Shown: positions 43,692 to 52,469, counted from the first letter of the stretch. The stretch is 64,000 nt of DNA from Geminicoccaceae bacterium SCSIO 64248 (GCA_029814805.1 CP122395.1:23369-87368), one strand, 5' to 3'. Made by a program: numbers and translations. Notes: generated by a model from the sequence alone, not told the origin.

Positions 43692-44050
43692 TACGCTTCG
43701 AACGCGAATCCGGGACGGCCTTCGCACGGGTCGACGTTACCGGCCGACTGACCCGCGCCGACTACGCCGAACTCGTCCCCCGGCTCGGGGCCGCGATCGC
43801 GGAGAGCGGATCGCTTCGGCTGGTGATCGTGCTGCACGACTTCGAGGGCTGGGAGGCGGGGGCTGCGGCGGACGACCTCCGCTTCGACGCGAGGCACCGC
43901 CGGGACTTCGCGCGGATGGCGATCGTCGGCGAGCGTCGCTGGGAGCGCTGGGGCGCCGAGCTGACCGATCTGGTCTTCGCCGGCGAAACCCGGTTTTTCG
44001 ACCGCGCCGACGTCGCCGCGGCCGAAGCTTGGGCGCGAGGTGGGGCTTGA
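43688..44050 (+). CDS. SpoIIAA-like (STAS/SEC14-related) protein
   Basis: 120 residues from GTG 43688 (AAGGAG upstream; coupled to the CDF gene). IRFERESGTAFARVDVTGRLTRADYAELVPRLGAAIAESGSLRLVIVLHDFEGWEAGAAADDLRFDARHRRDFARMAIVGERRWERW fits the SpoIIAA-like domain. Soluble, presumably lipid or anion binding; no known role in metal resistance. Confidence 0.75.
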   Translation: MIRFERESGTAFARVDVTGRLTRADYAELVPRLGAAIAESGSLRLVIVLHDFEGWEAGAAADDLRFDARHRRDFARMAIVGERRWERWGAELTDLVFAGETRFFDRADVAAAEAWARGGA

Positions 44051-44055
44051 ACCCG

Positions 44056-44238
44056 ATGAAGAAGGCATTCGGCTTGGTCGCCGCCGCCGCGCTCGCCGTG
44101 CTCGCTGGAGGCGGCTGGGTGCTTGGGGTGCTCGTGCTTTGGAATGAAGACGGCTCGCGAGCGGAGGAGGTGGCGTGCGGCGAGATTCACGTCGAGCGGG
44201 CCTGGGCGCGGGCCACGATCGCGAGCCGCCCGTTCTAA
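44056..44238 (+). pseudogene. PCuAC-like copper chaperone, truncated
   Basis: 60 residues: signal/anchor (FGLVAAAALAVLAGGGWVLGVLVLW), then CGEIHVERAWARATIASRPF and a stop. The phrase HVERAWARAT plus SRP is the conserved beginning of PCu(A)C proteins (.. V.. AWARAT.. ). The metal-binding remainder (H..M...H..M) is missing. Traces of the expected later region (LAVDPGENLERR) appear in another frame to about 44290, so deletion and frameshift are likely. Confidence 0.55.
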
Positions 44239-44372
44239 CGCCAACATACGGCGACTCGCGGTCGACCCCGGAGAGAACCTTGAGCGGCGGGCAATGCAGA
44301 TCCAGAAGAGGCGTTGACAGTCGCGGTTAGAGAACGACCGGTGACGCGACCGCGCACACGCACAATTCAGCT

Positions 44373-44398
44373 TGACCTTACCATGATAGTAACCATGA
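44373..44398 (+). promoter_or_regulatory. Candidate CueR-type operator
   Basis: TTGACC (44372-44377) followed by TTAC-CATGATA-GTAA (44378-44392), resembling CueR sites (ACCTTxCC..GGxAAGGT type) in position and spacing. The -10 is not convincing. It would serve the Met-rich lipoprotein and downstream copper genes. Confidence 0.35.
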
Positions 44399-44462
44399 CG
44401 CTCCAATGCCAGCCGGGCTCGGCGGAGGTTCGCGGGCGGGAGTTGATCGAGGGAATCGCGTT

Positions 44463-44723
44463 ATGATCTTTCCAGGGCCGCGCGTTATCAGCCTCATGGC
44501 CCTTACCAGTCTTCTCGGTCTAGCGGCGTGTGGCCAGAGCAGGGGTAACAACCCGCCATCATCCCAGGGGCAGAGCATGCAGGGGATGAACATGGAGCAG
44601 ATGATGACGGAGTGCCGTCAGATGCAGGGCATGGATCATTCGCAGGTGAGCCCCGACATGCAGCAGACGATGCAGGACTGCGATGCGATGATGCGCTCAC
44701 ACGGCGGCATGTCGGCACAATAG
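44463..44723 (+). CDS. Met-rich small lipoprotein
   Basis: 86 residues: signal with lipobox LAAC (MALTSLLGLAACGQ), then a short mature chain rich in Met, Gln and His (MQGMNMEQMMTECRQMQGMDHSQ). Met/His clusters of this type bind Cu(I). Periplasmic, lipid-anchored. Start at 44463 is the first ATG giving a proper signal. Probably copper buffering at the start of the copper island. Confidence 0.7.
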   Translation: MIFPGPRVISLMALTSLLGLAACGQSRGNNPPSSQGQSMQGMNMEQMMTECRQMQGMDHSQVSPDMQQTMQDCDAMMRSHGGMSAQ

Positions 44724-44868
44724 CCATCATGTGTGCAGCGGCAGAACGCAAGCAAGGTCTCTCGTCCGGCGACGGCCCAAGTTCAGGTAAACGTCAGATT
44801 GAGGAATCTTGCCGCTTGGACGGGCGTCGCGTCACACTATACAGTTTTAAGTCACGATCGAGTTGAAG

Positions 44869-45246
44869 ATGACGCGAGTGGTCGCGCTTTTCTTAATTGT
44901 CATGCTTGCCGCAAGTTCGCAGCTCACGGGCAGCGCGTTGGCCGTCGTGGATCAGCAGCATAATCTTCATCACGGTGTGGAAAGTTCAAGCGCGCTCAAC
45001 TGCGAAGCCATGACATCGGCCTCGAACTCGGCATGCGAGAAAGTTCCGGGCGATGACAACCACCGTGGCAGCGATGGTGTCGACACGCCTTGCTGCCCAG
45101 TCATCTGCGGCGCCATGAGCATCGAGCGCTGGGACGACCCGCTCGTGCACGCATTCGCCGTCACGGCTCGCTTCACGCTCAGTAAAGCTCAGGCCTCTGG
45201 TCTTGCGCATTATCCGCCGCGCCGGCCTCCGCGCTCCAGGCGTTAG
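44869..45246 (+). CDS. Secreted Cys/His-containing protein of the copper island
   Basis: 125 residues. Signal peptide (MTRVVALFLIVMLAASSQLTGSALA), then His-rich HNLHHG, scattered Cys and a DTPCCPVICGAM cluster, ending in a basic Pro/Arg tail. Similar small secreted CCPxC proteins accompany copper resistance genes. The ribosome binding site is poor; a TTG two codons upstream (44863) is possible. Function unknown. Confidence 0.55.
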   Translation: MTRVVALFLIVMLAASSQLTGSALAVVDQQHNLHHGVESSSALNCEAMTSASNSACEKVPGDDNHRGSDGVDTPCCPVICGAMSIERWDDPLVHAFAVTARFTLSKAQASGLAHYPPRRPPRSRR

Positions 45247-45417
45247 CGCTTCCTCGAGAGAGACGTGTCGTCGGGCTCGATAGCCAGCGAATGCTGCGTC
45301 GCCCGATCATTGCGCGGCCTTGCGACAGGCAAGGCTTGCGCTGCCGGTCGACGGCACCGTTCGGCTGTCGTCCGACGCGCTGCGCATCTATCCCCATTCC
45401 AACGTTGAGGAATAACC

Positions 45418-45975
45418 ATGTCGGTAACCCGCATTGGACGATTGCTCGCTGTATCTGCCGGCGTGGTCGCCGGGCCCCTTTTGATGACCGCACATTCCGA
45501 CGCCGCCCCCGGTCATGCCAGCAGCGCCGTTGGCCAGCCCGGCAAGGCAAGCGCTGCCACGCGGACCGTTGAAATCGTGATGCGGGACAACATGTACGAG
45601 CCCGCGTTCGTCGAGGTGAAGGCCGGCGAGACCGTGCGCTTCGTGCTCGAGAACGACGGCGAGTTGCTCCACGAGTTCAACATCGGCACGGCCGCGATGC
45701 ACGCCGACCATCAAAAGCAGATGGCGATGATGATGGACCACGGCATGCTGACTCCGACCCGGATGGTCGAGCCTGACGAGATGGACCATTCGACAATGTC
45801 CGGCATGTCCATGAGCCAGATGGAGCACGATGATCCGAACAGTGTCCTGGTCGAGCCTGGCGAGACCGGACAGCTGGTCTGGACCTTCACCGAGACGACC
45901 AGGCTCGAGTTCGCCTGCAATATTCCTGGCCACTACGAGTCGGGCATGGCAGGCGACATCAGGTTCACGAATTGA
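45418..45975 (+). CDS. Cupredoxin-domain periplasmic copper protein
   Basis: 185 residues: signal peptide, then a plastocyanin-like fold with type I ligands His (GELLHEFNI), Cys and His (EFACNIPGHYESGM) and Met. Between strands it carries a Met/His-rich insertion (MHADHQKQMAMMMDHGM, MDHSTMSGMSMSQMEHD) typical of CopI/CopC-like tolerance proteins. Acts in the periplasm in Cu binding or transfer to the oxidase that follows 10 bases later. GAGGAA precedes the ATG. Confidence 0.88.
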   Translation: MSVTRIGRLLAVSAGVVAGPLLMTAHSDAAPGHASSAVGQPGKASAATRTVEIVMRDNMYEPAFVEVKAGETVRFVLENDGELLHEFNIGTAAMHADHQKQMAMMMDHGMLTPTRMVEPDEMDHSTMSGMSMSQMEHDDPNSVLVEPGETGQLVWTFTETTRLEFACNIPGHYESGMAGDIRFTN

Positions 45976-45985
45976 GGTTCAGATC

Positions 45986-47791
45986 ATGAGCAAGACGAGC
46001 AACCCGCTCGGCCTCTCGCGACGCCGAGCCTTGCAGCTGTCGGCTGCCGCTGGCGTCGTCTCCGTGTTCCCGGGCCGGCGCGTCTTCGCCCAGGCCGCCA
46101 GCACCTACGACCTTGTGATCGACCGCCAGTCCATGATGATCGATGGTCACCGCAGCCCGGCGATCACGCTGAACGGCAGCGTCCCCGGTCCGACCTTGCG
46201 CTTCATCGAAGGTGGCGAGGCGATCGTTTATGTCCGCAACAATCTTAGCGAGGATGCGTCGATCCATTGGCACGGGCTGCTGATCGATCCCGCGATGGAC
46301 GGGGTGCCGGGCTTCAACGGCTATACCGGCATTCCCGCCGGCGGCACGTTCACCTATCGTTTCGATCTGCGGCAGGCCGGCACCTATTGGTACCACAGCC
46401 ATTCCGGCTTCCAGGAGCAGGCCGGCCTCTATGGTTCGTTGGTCATCGAATCCAACAAGCGTGAGCCTTTCCGCTACGATCGCGATTACGTCCTCGTCCT
46501 GTCCGACCATACGGACGAGGATCCTTCGGGCATCTTTCAGAACCTGAAGACCGAGGACGGCTACTACAATTATCGCAAGCAGACTCTCTTCGATTTCTTC
46601 CAAGACGCCCGAGAGCAGGGTTTCGGCGCGGCTTGGGACGACCGCATGGCGTGGGGCTCCATGCGCATGGACAAGACCGATCTGGCCGACGTCACGGGCT
46701 ACAGCTTCCTGGTCAATGGCAAGGGTCCGAAGGACAATTGGACCGGTCTGTTCACGCCTGGGGAACGGGTCCGTCTGCGCTTCATCAACGCGTCGGCCAT
46801 GAGCATCTTCGATGTCCGTATCCCCGATCTGCCGATGACCGTCGTCGCCGCCGACGGTCTCAACGTCCGGCCGGTGAAGATCAACGAGTTCAGGATCGGA
46901 ACCGCGGAGACCTACGACGTCATCGTGCTGCCGGAAGAACGGCCATACACGATCATGAGCGAGCCGATCGATCGAACCGGCTACGCCCGGGCGACGCTCG
47001 CGACCGCCCATGGCATGGAGGCGCCAATTCCGGCACTCCGTCCACGGACCCTCCTCACCATGAACGACATGGGAATGGCCATGGGCGGCATGGATCACGG
47101 TTCCATGGCCGGCATGGAAGGCATGGATCACGGTTCCATGGCCGGCATGGACCACAGCAAGATGGGCGGCATGTCGGGCATGAATCATGGCGCTCCGGTC
47201 GGTGGGAACACCATGAGCAATCCGGACGCACCGGATGCCGTGGCCAATCCTCCCTCGGAGATGACGGACTCGATGGGCGGCATGGACCGAGGCGCACGTG
47301 AACGTGCGAGCGCCAATCAGGCCGCGGTCGGCTGGGCGGATGCCGGCACCTTGCCGGGGGAGAAAGCTCTGGCCTATGCCGACCTGCGTTCCGTCACCAC
47401 CAATAAGGACACTCGACCTCCGACCAAGGACATCGAGATCCGTCTCGACGGCAACATGGAGCGCTACATCTGGGCTCTGAACGGTGAGCGCTACGCCTAT
47501 GCCGAGCCGATCCGCGTGGCTTATGGCGACCGGGTCCGCCTGCGCTTGGTCAACACCACGATGATGGCGCACCCGATGCATCTGCATGGGATGTTCGTCG
47601 AGCTGGAGGACGATACGGGCGCCAACAAGGCGCTCAAACACACGGTCCTGGTGCCGCCCGGCAAGGAAGTTTCTGTCCTGCTCACGGCCGATGAGCCCGG
47701 CGAGTGGCCGCTCCACTGCCATCTGCTTTACCACATGGCAGCTGGCATGATGGCGCGGTTTATCGTCGAGTCCAAAACCGCCAGCTTGTAG
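45986..47791 (+). CDS. copA: CopA multicopper oxidase
   Basis: 601 residues, periplasmic, oxidises Cu(I) to the less toxic Cu(II). Tat signal SRRRALQLSAAAGVV; copper centres in SIHWHGLL, TYWYHSHSG, HPMHLHGMF and EWPLHCHLLYHMAAGMM. A Met/His-rich insert (MGGMDHGSMAGMEGMDHGSM...) built of 33-bp repeats lies in the third domain region. The start follows the cupredoxin stop by 10 bases. This is the PcoA/CopA oxidase, not the P-type ATPase of the same name. Confidence 0.95.
   Translation: MSKTSNPLGLSRRRALQLSAAAGVVSVFPGRRVFAQAASTYDLVIDRQSMMIDGHRSPAITLNGSVPGPTLRFIEGGEAIVYVRNNLSEDASIHWHGLLIDPAMDGVPGFNGYTGIPAGGTFTYRFDLRQAGTYWYHSHSGFQEQAGLYGSLVIESNKREPFRYDRDYVLVLSDHTDEDPSGIFQNLKTEDGYYNYRKQTLFDFFQDAREQGFGAAWDDRMAWGSMRMDKTDLADVTGYSFLVNGKGPKDNWTGLFTPGERVRLRFINASAMSIFDVRIPDLPMTVVAADGLNVRPVKINEFRIGTAETYDVIVLPEERPYTIMSEPIDRTGYARATLATAHGMEAPIPALRPRTLLTMNDMGMAMGGMDHGSMAGMEGMDHGSMAGMDHSKMGGMSGMNHGAPVGGNTMSNPDAPDAVANPPSEMTDSMGGMDRGARERASANQAAVGWADAGTLPGEKALAYADLRSVTTNKDTRPPTKDIEIRLDGNMERYIWALNGERYAYAEPIRVAYGDRVRLRLVNTTMMAHPMHLHGMFVELEDDTGANKALKHTVLVPPGKEVSVLLTADEPGEWPLHCHLLYHMAAGMMARFIVESKTASL
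47087..47150 (+). repeat. 33-bp tandem repeat encoding the Met/His insert of CopA
   Basis: A 31-base identical block starting GGCATGGATCACGG occurs at 47087 and again at 47120, period 33 bp (11 codons). Related but diverged units follow to about 47210. Such identical units can expand or contract, changing the number of MDHGSM copper-binding segments. Confidence 0.85.
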
Positions 47792-47803
47792 GCCGGACAT
47801 TTC

Positions 47804-48577
47804 ATGCGAGCTACGATCGTCAGGGGCGCCGGGCTCGGCGTCCTTCTCTTCGGCATGTCGAGTGTTCCATCCGCGCAGGGTCTCGCTCAGCAGTCTCAAC
47901 CTGACCTCGTGAGCGGTGCCTCGGAGATGGGACATGAAGGAGCGTTGCGCTGGTTCAATCTCACCGTCGACCAGCTGGAGTACCAGTTCGTGCGCAACGG
48001 CCGGGATGGTCTCAAATGGGATTTTCAGGCCGACTATGGTGGGGACATCAACCGGGTGGTGCTGCGCAGCGAAGGCACCAAGCTGACCGGCGACAGTTAT
48101 GAGGAAGCGGAGGTCCAGCTGCTCTACAGCCGCTCTGTCGGCGATTTCTACGATGCGCAAGGCGGCATTCGCTACGATCTCGGCAACGATCCGAGGCGCG
48201 CTTATGGCGTCTTTGGCATTCAGGGACTGGCGCCCTACTTCGTCGAGCTTGAAGCGCTCGCCTTCGTCAGCGACGAAGGCGAGTTCTCTGGGCGTCTGGA
48301 AGCCGAGTACGACCTTCTGATCACCAACAGGCTGATCCTGCAGCCCAATGTCGAGCTCAACGTAGCGCTCAATCAGGTGAGGGAACGCGAAGTCGGCCGA
48401 GGCTTCAACGACATCGAGACCGGCTTGCGTTTGCGATACGAATTCACCCGTGTGTTTGCTCCCTATATCGGGGTGAACTACGAGCGGAAGCTCGGCGATA
48501 CGGCCGATTTCGCGGACGATGAGGGCGAGGACAAAGACGCGTTCTCCTTCGTCAGCGGCATTCGGCTTGTCTTCTAA
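47804..48577 (+). CDS. copB: CopB outer-membrane copper resistance protein
   Basis: 257 residues. Signal peptide (LGVLLFGMSSVPSAQGLA), then an outer-membrane beta-barrel: VDQLEYQFVRNGRDGLKWDFQADYGGDINRVVLRSEG, DFYDAQGGIRYD, GIQGLAPYFVELEA and a C-terminal Phe (IRLVF). Usual CopB/PcoB sequence, but without the long Met-rich N-terminal repeat found in some members. Follows copA by 12 bases. The stretch 48578-48718 after it has no gene seen. Confidence 0.9.
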   Translation: MRATIVRGAGLGVLLFGMSSVPSAQGLAQQSQPDLVSGASEMGHEGALRWFNLTVDQLEYQFVRNGRDGLKWDFQADYGGDINRVVLRSEGTKLTGDSYEEAEVQLLYSRSVGDFYDAQGGIRYDLGNDPRRAYGVFGIQGLAPYFVELEALAFVSDEGEFSGRLEAEYDLLITNRLILQPNVELNVALNQVREREVGRGFNDIETGLRLRYEFTRVFAPYIGVNYERKLGDTADFADDEGEDKDAFSFVSGIRLVF

Positions 48578-48718
48578 CCATCGGACGATGCCCGGAAGCG
48601 CGCTGGCGCAGGGCCTGGTGGCGGCAAGCGGCTGCCAGGCCCCTGCTCCGCCCGAGGATCAACAGGTGTCTGGGATAGCCTCGTCACGTGAGAACAGGAT
48701 CGCGCGACGGGGTCCGGC

Positions 48719-50068
48719 GTGACAAGTCCGGCGCAACTCGAAATCAACACGGTCGAGCGTGCGGCCGACAAGCTTTATCTGATGACAAGATCGATCGTTT
48801 CGATTGTGCTTTGGATTTTGTTGTTTACCTTTGCTGCGGACATGAATCACGATTCATTTATAATGATTGCGGTATCACTATATTCGATAGCAACTTTATC
48901 CAATTGGTTTTATTTTTATTCAGGATGGCAAGCATCAATTATTGTTTTTATTTTCGCTGTCGCCGATATTGGGGCTGTATTCATTTATACTGCCATGTTG
49001 TCACTCACGCATGACACCGGCCTGCGGACGTTCGACATACTCGTCACGGCCCTCCTCCTGATCCTGATCGTTGCCAAGACGACCTTGCGGTTCCGGCCTG
49101 CCCTGGTTCTCTGTACAGGCTTGCTCGGCTCCGGCGCGCTGGCCGTTTTGGATGTCACGATGCTCCACCACGCCGATGCCGGATCGACGCCGTTTCCGGT
49201 CATCGTGCATCTCGACATTGCGCTCGCTGACTTGGCACCGCCGCTGGCGCTGGTCAGCGTCACCATGGTCCTCTGGCTGCAGGCAAGACGAACGCGCCTG
49301 CTGATCGACGCAACCGTTGCCTCCACGCTTCGCGCAACCCGGCTCGCACGATTTGTCTCTCCCGACGTGGCCCGGCGTTTAGAGACCTTGGATTCGGCAG
49401 GGATCCTCAAGAACAGTCGGCGACGTGTCGTGGTGATGTTCGTCGATCTGCGGGGGTTCACCGCCTATGCGGAAAAGACGGAGCCCGAGATCGTTGGCGC
49501 CTTTCTCGAGGAATTCCGCGAACTTGTCATTGCCGAAGTTTTCAGGACTGGAGGCACGATCGACAAGTTCCTCGGGGATGGCGTCCTCGTGGTCTTCGGA
49601 GGCTTCACGGCCCAGCAGGCGCCAGCCGCGTCATCTCTGGCGTGTGGTACGGCGATCCTGCGGGCGGTCAACGCGTGGTCGCGGCGACGATCGCGTCGTG
49701 ACCTGCCACCAGCCGTTGTGACCATAGGCGCCCATTATGGCGAAGTCCTCATAGGTGTCCTGGCGGCGGGCGGCATGCTTGAGCACACGGTGATCGGCGA
49801 TACCGTGAACGTCGCCCAACGGCTCCAGACGTTTGCCAAGGAGCTTGGAACATCGTTCGTCGTCTCCGACGAGCTGTTCAAGGAAACGACCGGGACTCTG
49901 GATGCCGATTGGCGGAATCATGGCCCACGACACCACATCAAGGGTCGCGATGACGGCATATCCCTCTGGCTCTATGATGACCGCGGCGACAAAGCTTTGA
50001 CCACGGTAAACGACCGGAATGAAACCATGGACCGGGAGCTGCACGATGATGCGACAATCCAGGCGTAG
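48719..50068 (+). CDS. Membrane-bound class III adenylate/guanylate cyclase
   Basis: 449 residues from a GTG. Residues about 20-205 contain six membrane segments. The C-terminal catalytic domain (from about 225) has VVVMFVDLRGFTAYAEK (metal Asp about 242), GGTIDKFLGDGVLVVFGG (second metal Asp about 288) and GMLEHTVIGDTVNVAQRLQ. The substrate-specifying residues suggest a class III cyclase; ATP versus GTP cannot be fixed by eye. Bases 48790-49000, coding the first membrane helices, are strongly A/T-rich against the surroundings. It overlaps the DUF411 gene, so it belongs to the copper island. Confidence 0.85.
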   Translation: MTSPAQLEINTVERAADKLYLMTRSIVSIVLWILLFTFAADMNHDSFIMIAVSLYSIATLSNWFYFYSGWQASIIVFIFAVADIGAVFIYTAMLSLTHDTGLRTFDILVTALLLILIVAKTTLRFRPALVLCTGLLGSGALAVLDVTMLHHADAGSTPFPVIVHLDIALADLAPPLALVSVTMVLWLQARRTRLLIDATVASTLRATRLARFVSPDVARRLETLDSAGILKNSRRRVVVMFVDLRGFTAYAEKTEPEIVGAFLEEFRELVIAEVFRTGGTIDKFLGDGVLVVFGGFTAQQAPAASSLACGTAILRAVNAWSRRRSRRDLPPAVVTIGAHYGEVLIGVLAAGGMLEHTVIGDTVNVAQRLQTFAKELGTSFVVSDELFKETTGTLDADWRNHGPRHHIKGRDDGISLWLYDDRGDKALTTVNDRNETMDRELHDDATIQA

Positions 50069-50522
50069 CGCCTTGCTGCTGGGACTGACGGCAATAACCG
50101 CAATGGCGGAGCGTCTGCCGACCGCGGTTGCCGCCACAACCGAGCTCGAGGTCTGGAAATCTCCGGCCTGCGGCTGCTGCCAGGCGTGGGTCGAACATCT
50201 GGAGCGGGACGGCTTTACCGCGATCGTTCACGAGACGGATGATCTTAACGTCGTACGTCGCGATCTGGGAATTCCCGCCGACGTCGCCGGGTGCCATGTG
50301 GCTCGCCTGGACGGCTATGTTCTCGAAGGCCACGTGCCGGACGTCGCCGTCAGGCGATTGTTGAGGGAGCGCCCGTCGATTCAGGGGCTCTCGGTGCCCG
50401 GTATGCCCTCGGGATCACCTGGCATGGAGGTGCCGGGCGTTCCTGCGGAGGCGTTCGACGTGATCGCCTTCGACAGGAACGGGCTCCGCGAGATCTTCCT
50501 TCAGGTTCGTCCGATCGGATGA
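50046..50522 (+). CDS. DUF411 metal-binding protein
   Basis: 158 residues. Exported (signal RRSALLLGLTAITAM...AVAA), with the metal site KSPACGCCQAW (Cys 42, 44, 45), then DVAGCHVARLDGYVLEGHVPDVAVRRLLRERP and VPGMPSGSPGMEVPG, the standard DUF411 (CopG-like) layout. Proteins of this family bind copper in the periplasm. Start within the cyclase gene (GGGAG upstream). Convergent with cueR, 22-base overlap. Confidence 0.88.
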   Translation: MMRQSRRSALLLGLTAITAMAERLPTAVAATTELEVWKSPACGCCQAWVEHLERDGFTAIVHETDDLNVVRRDLGIPADVAGCHVARLDGYVLEGHVPDVAVRRLLRERPSIQGLSVPGMPSGSPGMEVPGVPAEAFDVIAFDRNGLREIFLQVRPIG

Positions 50523-50947
50523 AGCTGGCCGGTGGCCGGACGATCGGACAGTTCGGTTGAACGGGTTCCGAGCTGCTCGAGGATCGGACAGAACGGTCGG
50601 TCATCGCCGCTGCAGCGATCCGCTAGATGCTGGATTGTCCGCGCCATCGCCTGCAGTTCGGCGATCTTGGTTTCCAGTTCAGCGAGATGAGCCAAAGCCA
50701 CGGCCTTGACGTCGGCGCTCGCGCGGCTCCGGTCCTGCCAGAGCGCCAGAAGCTCGCCGATGCGCCCAACGGAAAAGCCAAGATCACGTGCTCGGCGAAT
50801 GAAGCGGAGGGTGTGAACGTCGCGCTCGTCATAGCTTCGATAGTTGCTGTGCGTTCGCGACGCCTTGGGGATCAGGCCCTGCAACTCGTAGTAGCGGATC
50901 ATCTTGGTGGATACGCCCGAAGCGTGACTCGCCTGTCCGATGTTCAT
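50501..50947 (-). CDS. cueR: CueR copper-responsive MerR regulator
   Basis: 148 residues from MNIGQASHASGVSTKMIRYYELQGLIPKASRT. The metal loop RCSGDDRPFCPILEQL places Cys 112 and Cys 120 exactly as in E. coli CueR, so it senses Cu(I)/Ag(I). The C-terminal 22 residues extend past the usual end and overlap the DUF411 gene. A CTTTC-CA-GAAAG palindrome (50959-50970) just upstream may be its own site. Confidence 0.9.
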   Translation of the reverse strand: MNIGQASHASGVSTKMIRYYELQGLIPKASRTHSNYRSYDERDVHTLRFIRRARDLGFSVGRIGELLALWQDRSRASADVKAVALAHLAELETKIAELQAMARTIQHLADRCSGDDRPFCPILEQLGTRSTELSDRPATGQLHPIGRT

Positions 50948-51147
50948 CGCCGTCAGCACTTTCTGGAAAGGTTCAAGGGTTCTTCGGGCTAATCCGAGCG
51001 TCCGCTGGTCTGTGTCGGCGCCGCCGATCCGGCACTCGCGCGAGCGCCTGGCGGGACCTGAGACAAAGCTGCAGTTCGTCGGCTGCGTGCCGGGCCTGAT
51101 CGTCAACGCCGCCTAAGCGTTCATCAGCAGCGGAACACGCGGCACTC

Positions 51148-51162
51148 TACCACAGTAGGGTA
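51148..51162 (+). promoter_or_regulatory. Candidate CsoR-type site before the DUF305 gene
   Basis: TACC-ACAGTAG-GGTA resembles the TACCCTTAGGGT core of the site at 53039. It lies 60 bases upstream of the TTG start at 51222, in the 274-base gap 50948-51221, which otherwise contains nothing recognisable. Confidence 0.35.
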
Positions 51163-51221
51163 TCATGAGATGGCCTTAGTGTGTATGTGGTTCCGCTTCA
51201 TACGCCGCTGGGAGGTGCTTC

Positions 51222-52367
51222 TTGAGCCGCAACATCCTGCCGCCCCTGTTCCCTGACGCCGGGCGCAGCACTTCTGACGTCACGACGATATCTCACCGGC
51301 GACGGCCGGTCCTCGCCGCCTGTCTCGGGCTTGCTTTCCTGGCCGGCTCGGCTGTTAGCGCCTGGGCATCGCCGTTCGAGCCGGCCGACGAGGATCGGCT
51401 GGTCACCGACCACGGCGGCCTGACACAGAATTACGATCTCGTCTGGCTATCGTCCGGCGAGACGCCCGATGCCGCGATGGGCGCCGATCTCGACTACGCC
51501 CTCGGCATGCAGCACCATCACATGGGCGCCGTGGTCATGGCCGAGGATTACCTCGCCGACCGGGAGGCGCGAAACCCGATCCTGCGGCGGCTGGCCGGGG
51601 GGATCATCGCCAACCAGATCTTCGAGATCGCGATTCTCGAGGACACTGCCCGGCGCATCGCCCGCGGACCACGTACGCTGTTCACCGTGGGCGACCAGCG
51701 TCTCGTCCTGGTGCGCCAGGGCTTCGACGGCTGGGAGCACCAGGCCCCGTTCATCCGGACACCGGCGCCGACGCTCCTCGAGGCGACGATAACCCCCGGG
51801 CCGGTGAACGCGCGCGACGTGCGCTTCGCCCGCGAGATGATTCGTCACCATGGCGCCGCCATGGAGCAGGCGGGCGCGTACATTGTCGCGGAAGACGGGC
51901 GCAACCTGCCGCTGTCCCGGCTCAGCCGGGGCATCATCGCCGAGCAGGCCTACGAGATCGTGCTGATGCAGGCGATCGTCGACGCTTATGGCGGTGACGC
52001 CGACGCCGTGCCGTTGATGATGACCACGACCACGTTGAAGCCGGAGGCCGAGCTGATCGAGGCGGCGCGACGCTACCGAACACCAGGCTCGACCGGCTTG
52101 CCAAGCGCCGAGGCGACGGCGGCGATCGGCGCGATGCCCGGTCACGGCACGATGCGCATGACGATGGGCGGCGAAGACATGATGATGGGCGGCCATGGCA
52201 GCGGGCCGATGCGGCCGGCGACGACCGAAGCGGCGACCTTCGCCGAGCTGATGCGTGCGGCACGCAACGGCGAGCTCGGCGGCGGCCGGGAGATGCGGGC
52301 GATGATGTCGGGGATGCGGCCCATGCCCGGACACGACGGCATGCCGGGAATGGACCATTCGATGTGA
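51222..52367 (+). CDS. Double DUF305 protein with Met/His-rich tail
   Basis: 381 residues from a TTG with GGGAGGT 6-7 bases upstream. Signal peptide (PVLAACLGLAFLAGSAVSAWA), then two DUF305 (ferritin-like helical) domains, marked by the paired motifs YALGMQHHHMGAVVMAEDYL / GIIANQIFEIAILED and FAREMIRHHGAAMEQAGAYI / GIIAEQAYEIVLMQAI. The tail is Met/Gly/His-rich (MTMGGEDMMMGGHGSG, MRPMPGHDGMPGMDHSM). DUF305 proteins accompany copper resistance and are periplasmic; biochemical role uncertain. No partner within 100 bases. Confidence 0.85.
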   Translation: MSRNILPPLFPDAGRSTSDVTTISHRRRPVLAACLGLAFLAGSAVSAWASPFEPADEDRLVTDHGGLTQNYDLVWLSSGETPDAAMGADLDYALGMQHHHMGAVVMAEDYLADREARNPILRRLAGGIIANQIFEIAILEDTARRIARGPRTLFTVGDQRLVLVRQGFDGWEHQAPFIRTPAPTLLEATITPGPVNARDVRFAREMIRHHGAAMEQAGAYIVAEDGRNLPLSRLSRGIIAEQAYEIVLMQAIVDAYGGDADAVPLMMTTTTLKPEAELIEAARRYRTPGSTGLPSAEATAAIGAMPGHGTMRMTMGGEDMMMGGHGSGPMRPATTEAATFAELMRAARNGELGGGREMRAMMSGMRPMPGHDGMPGMDHSM

Positions 52368-52469
52368 CAAGAACGGGTCATTGCGTCCATCGGCTGGCGG
52401 CGATCAACAGCGATCTTGAGCGAACCCACGTCGCCTTCGGCGCTCCGTGACGAAGCGTTAGGTCATGTC

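Noticed and set aside
45965..48160. 731-residue open frame antisense to copA/copB
   Set aside because: Mirror of the Met/His-rich coding strand; His-rich text such as HAGHGTVIHA is the reverse of the copper-binding repeats.
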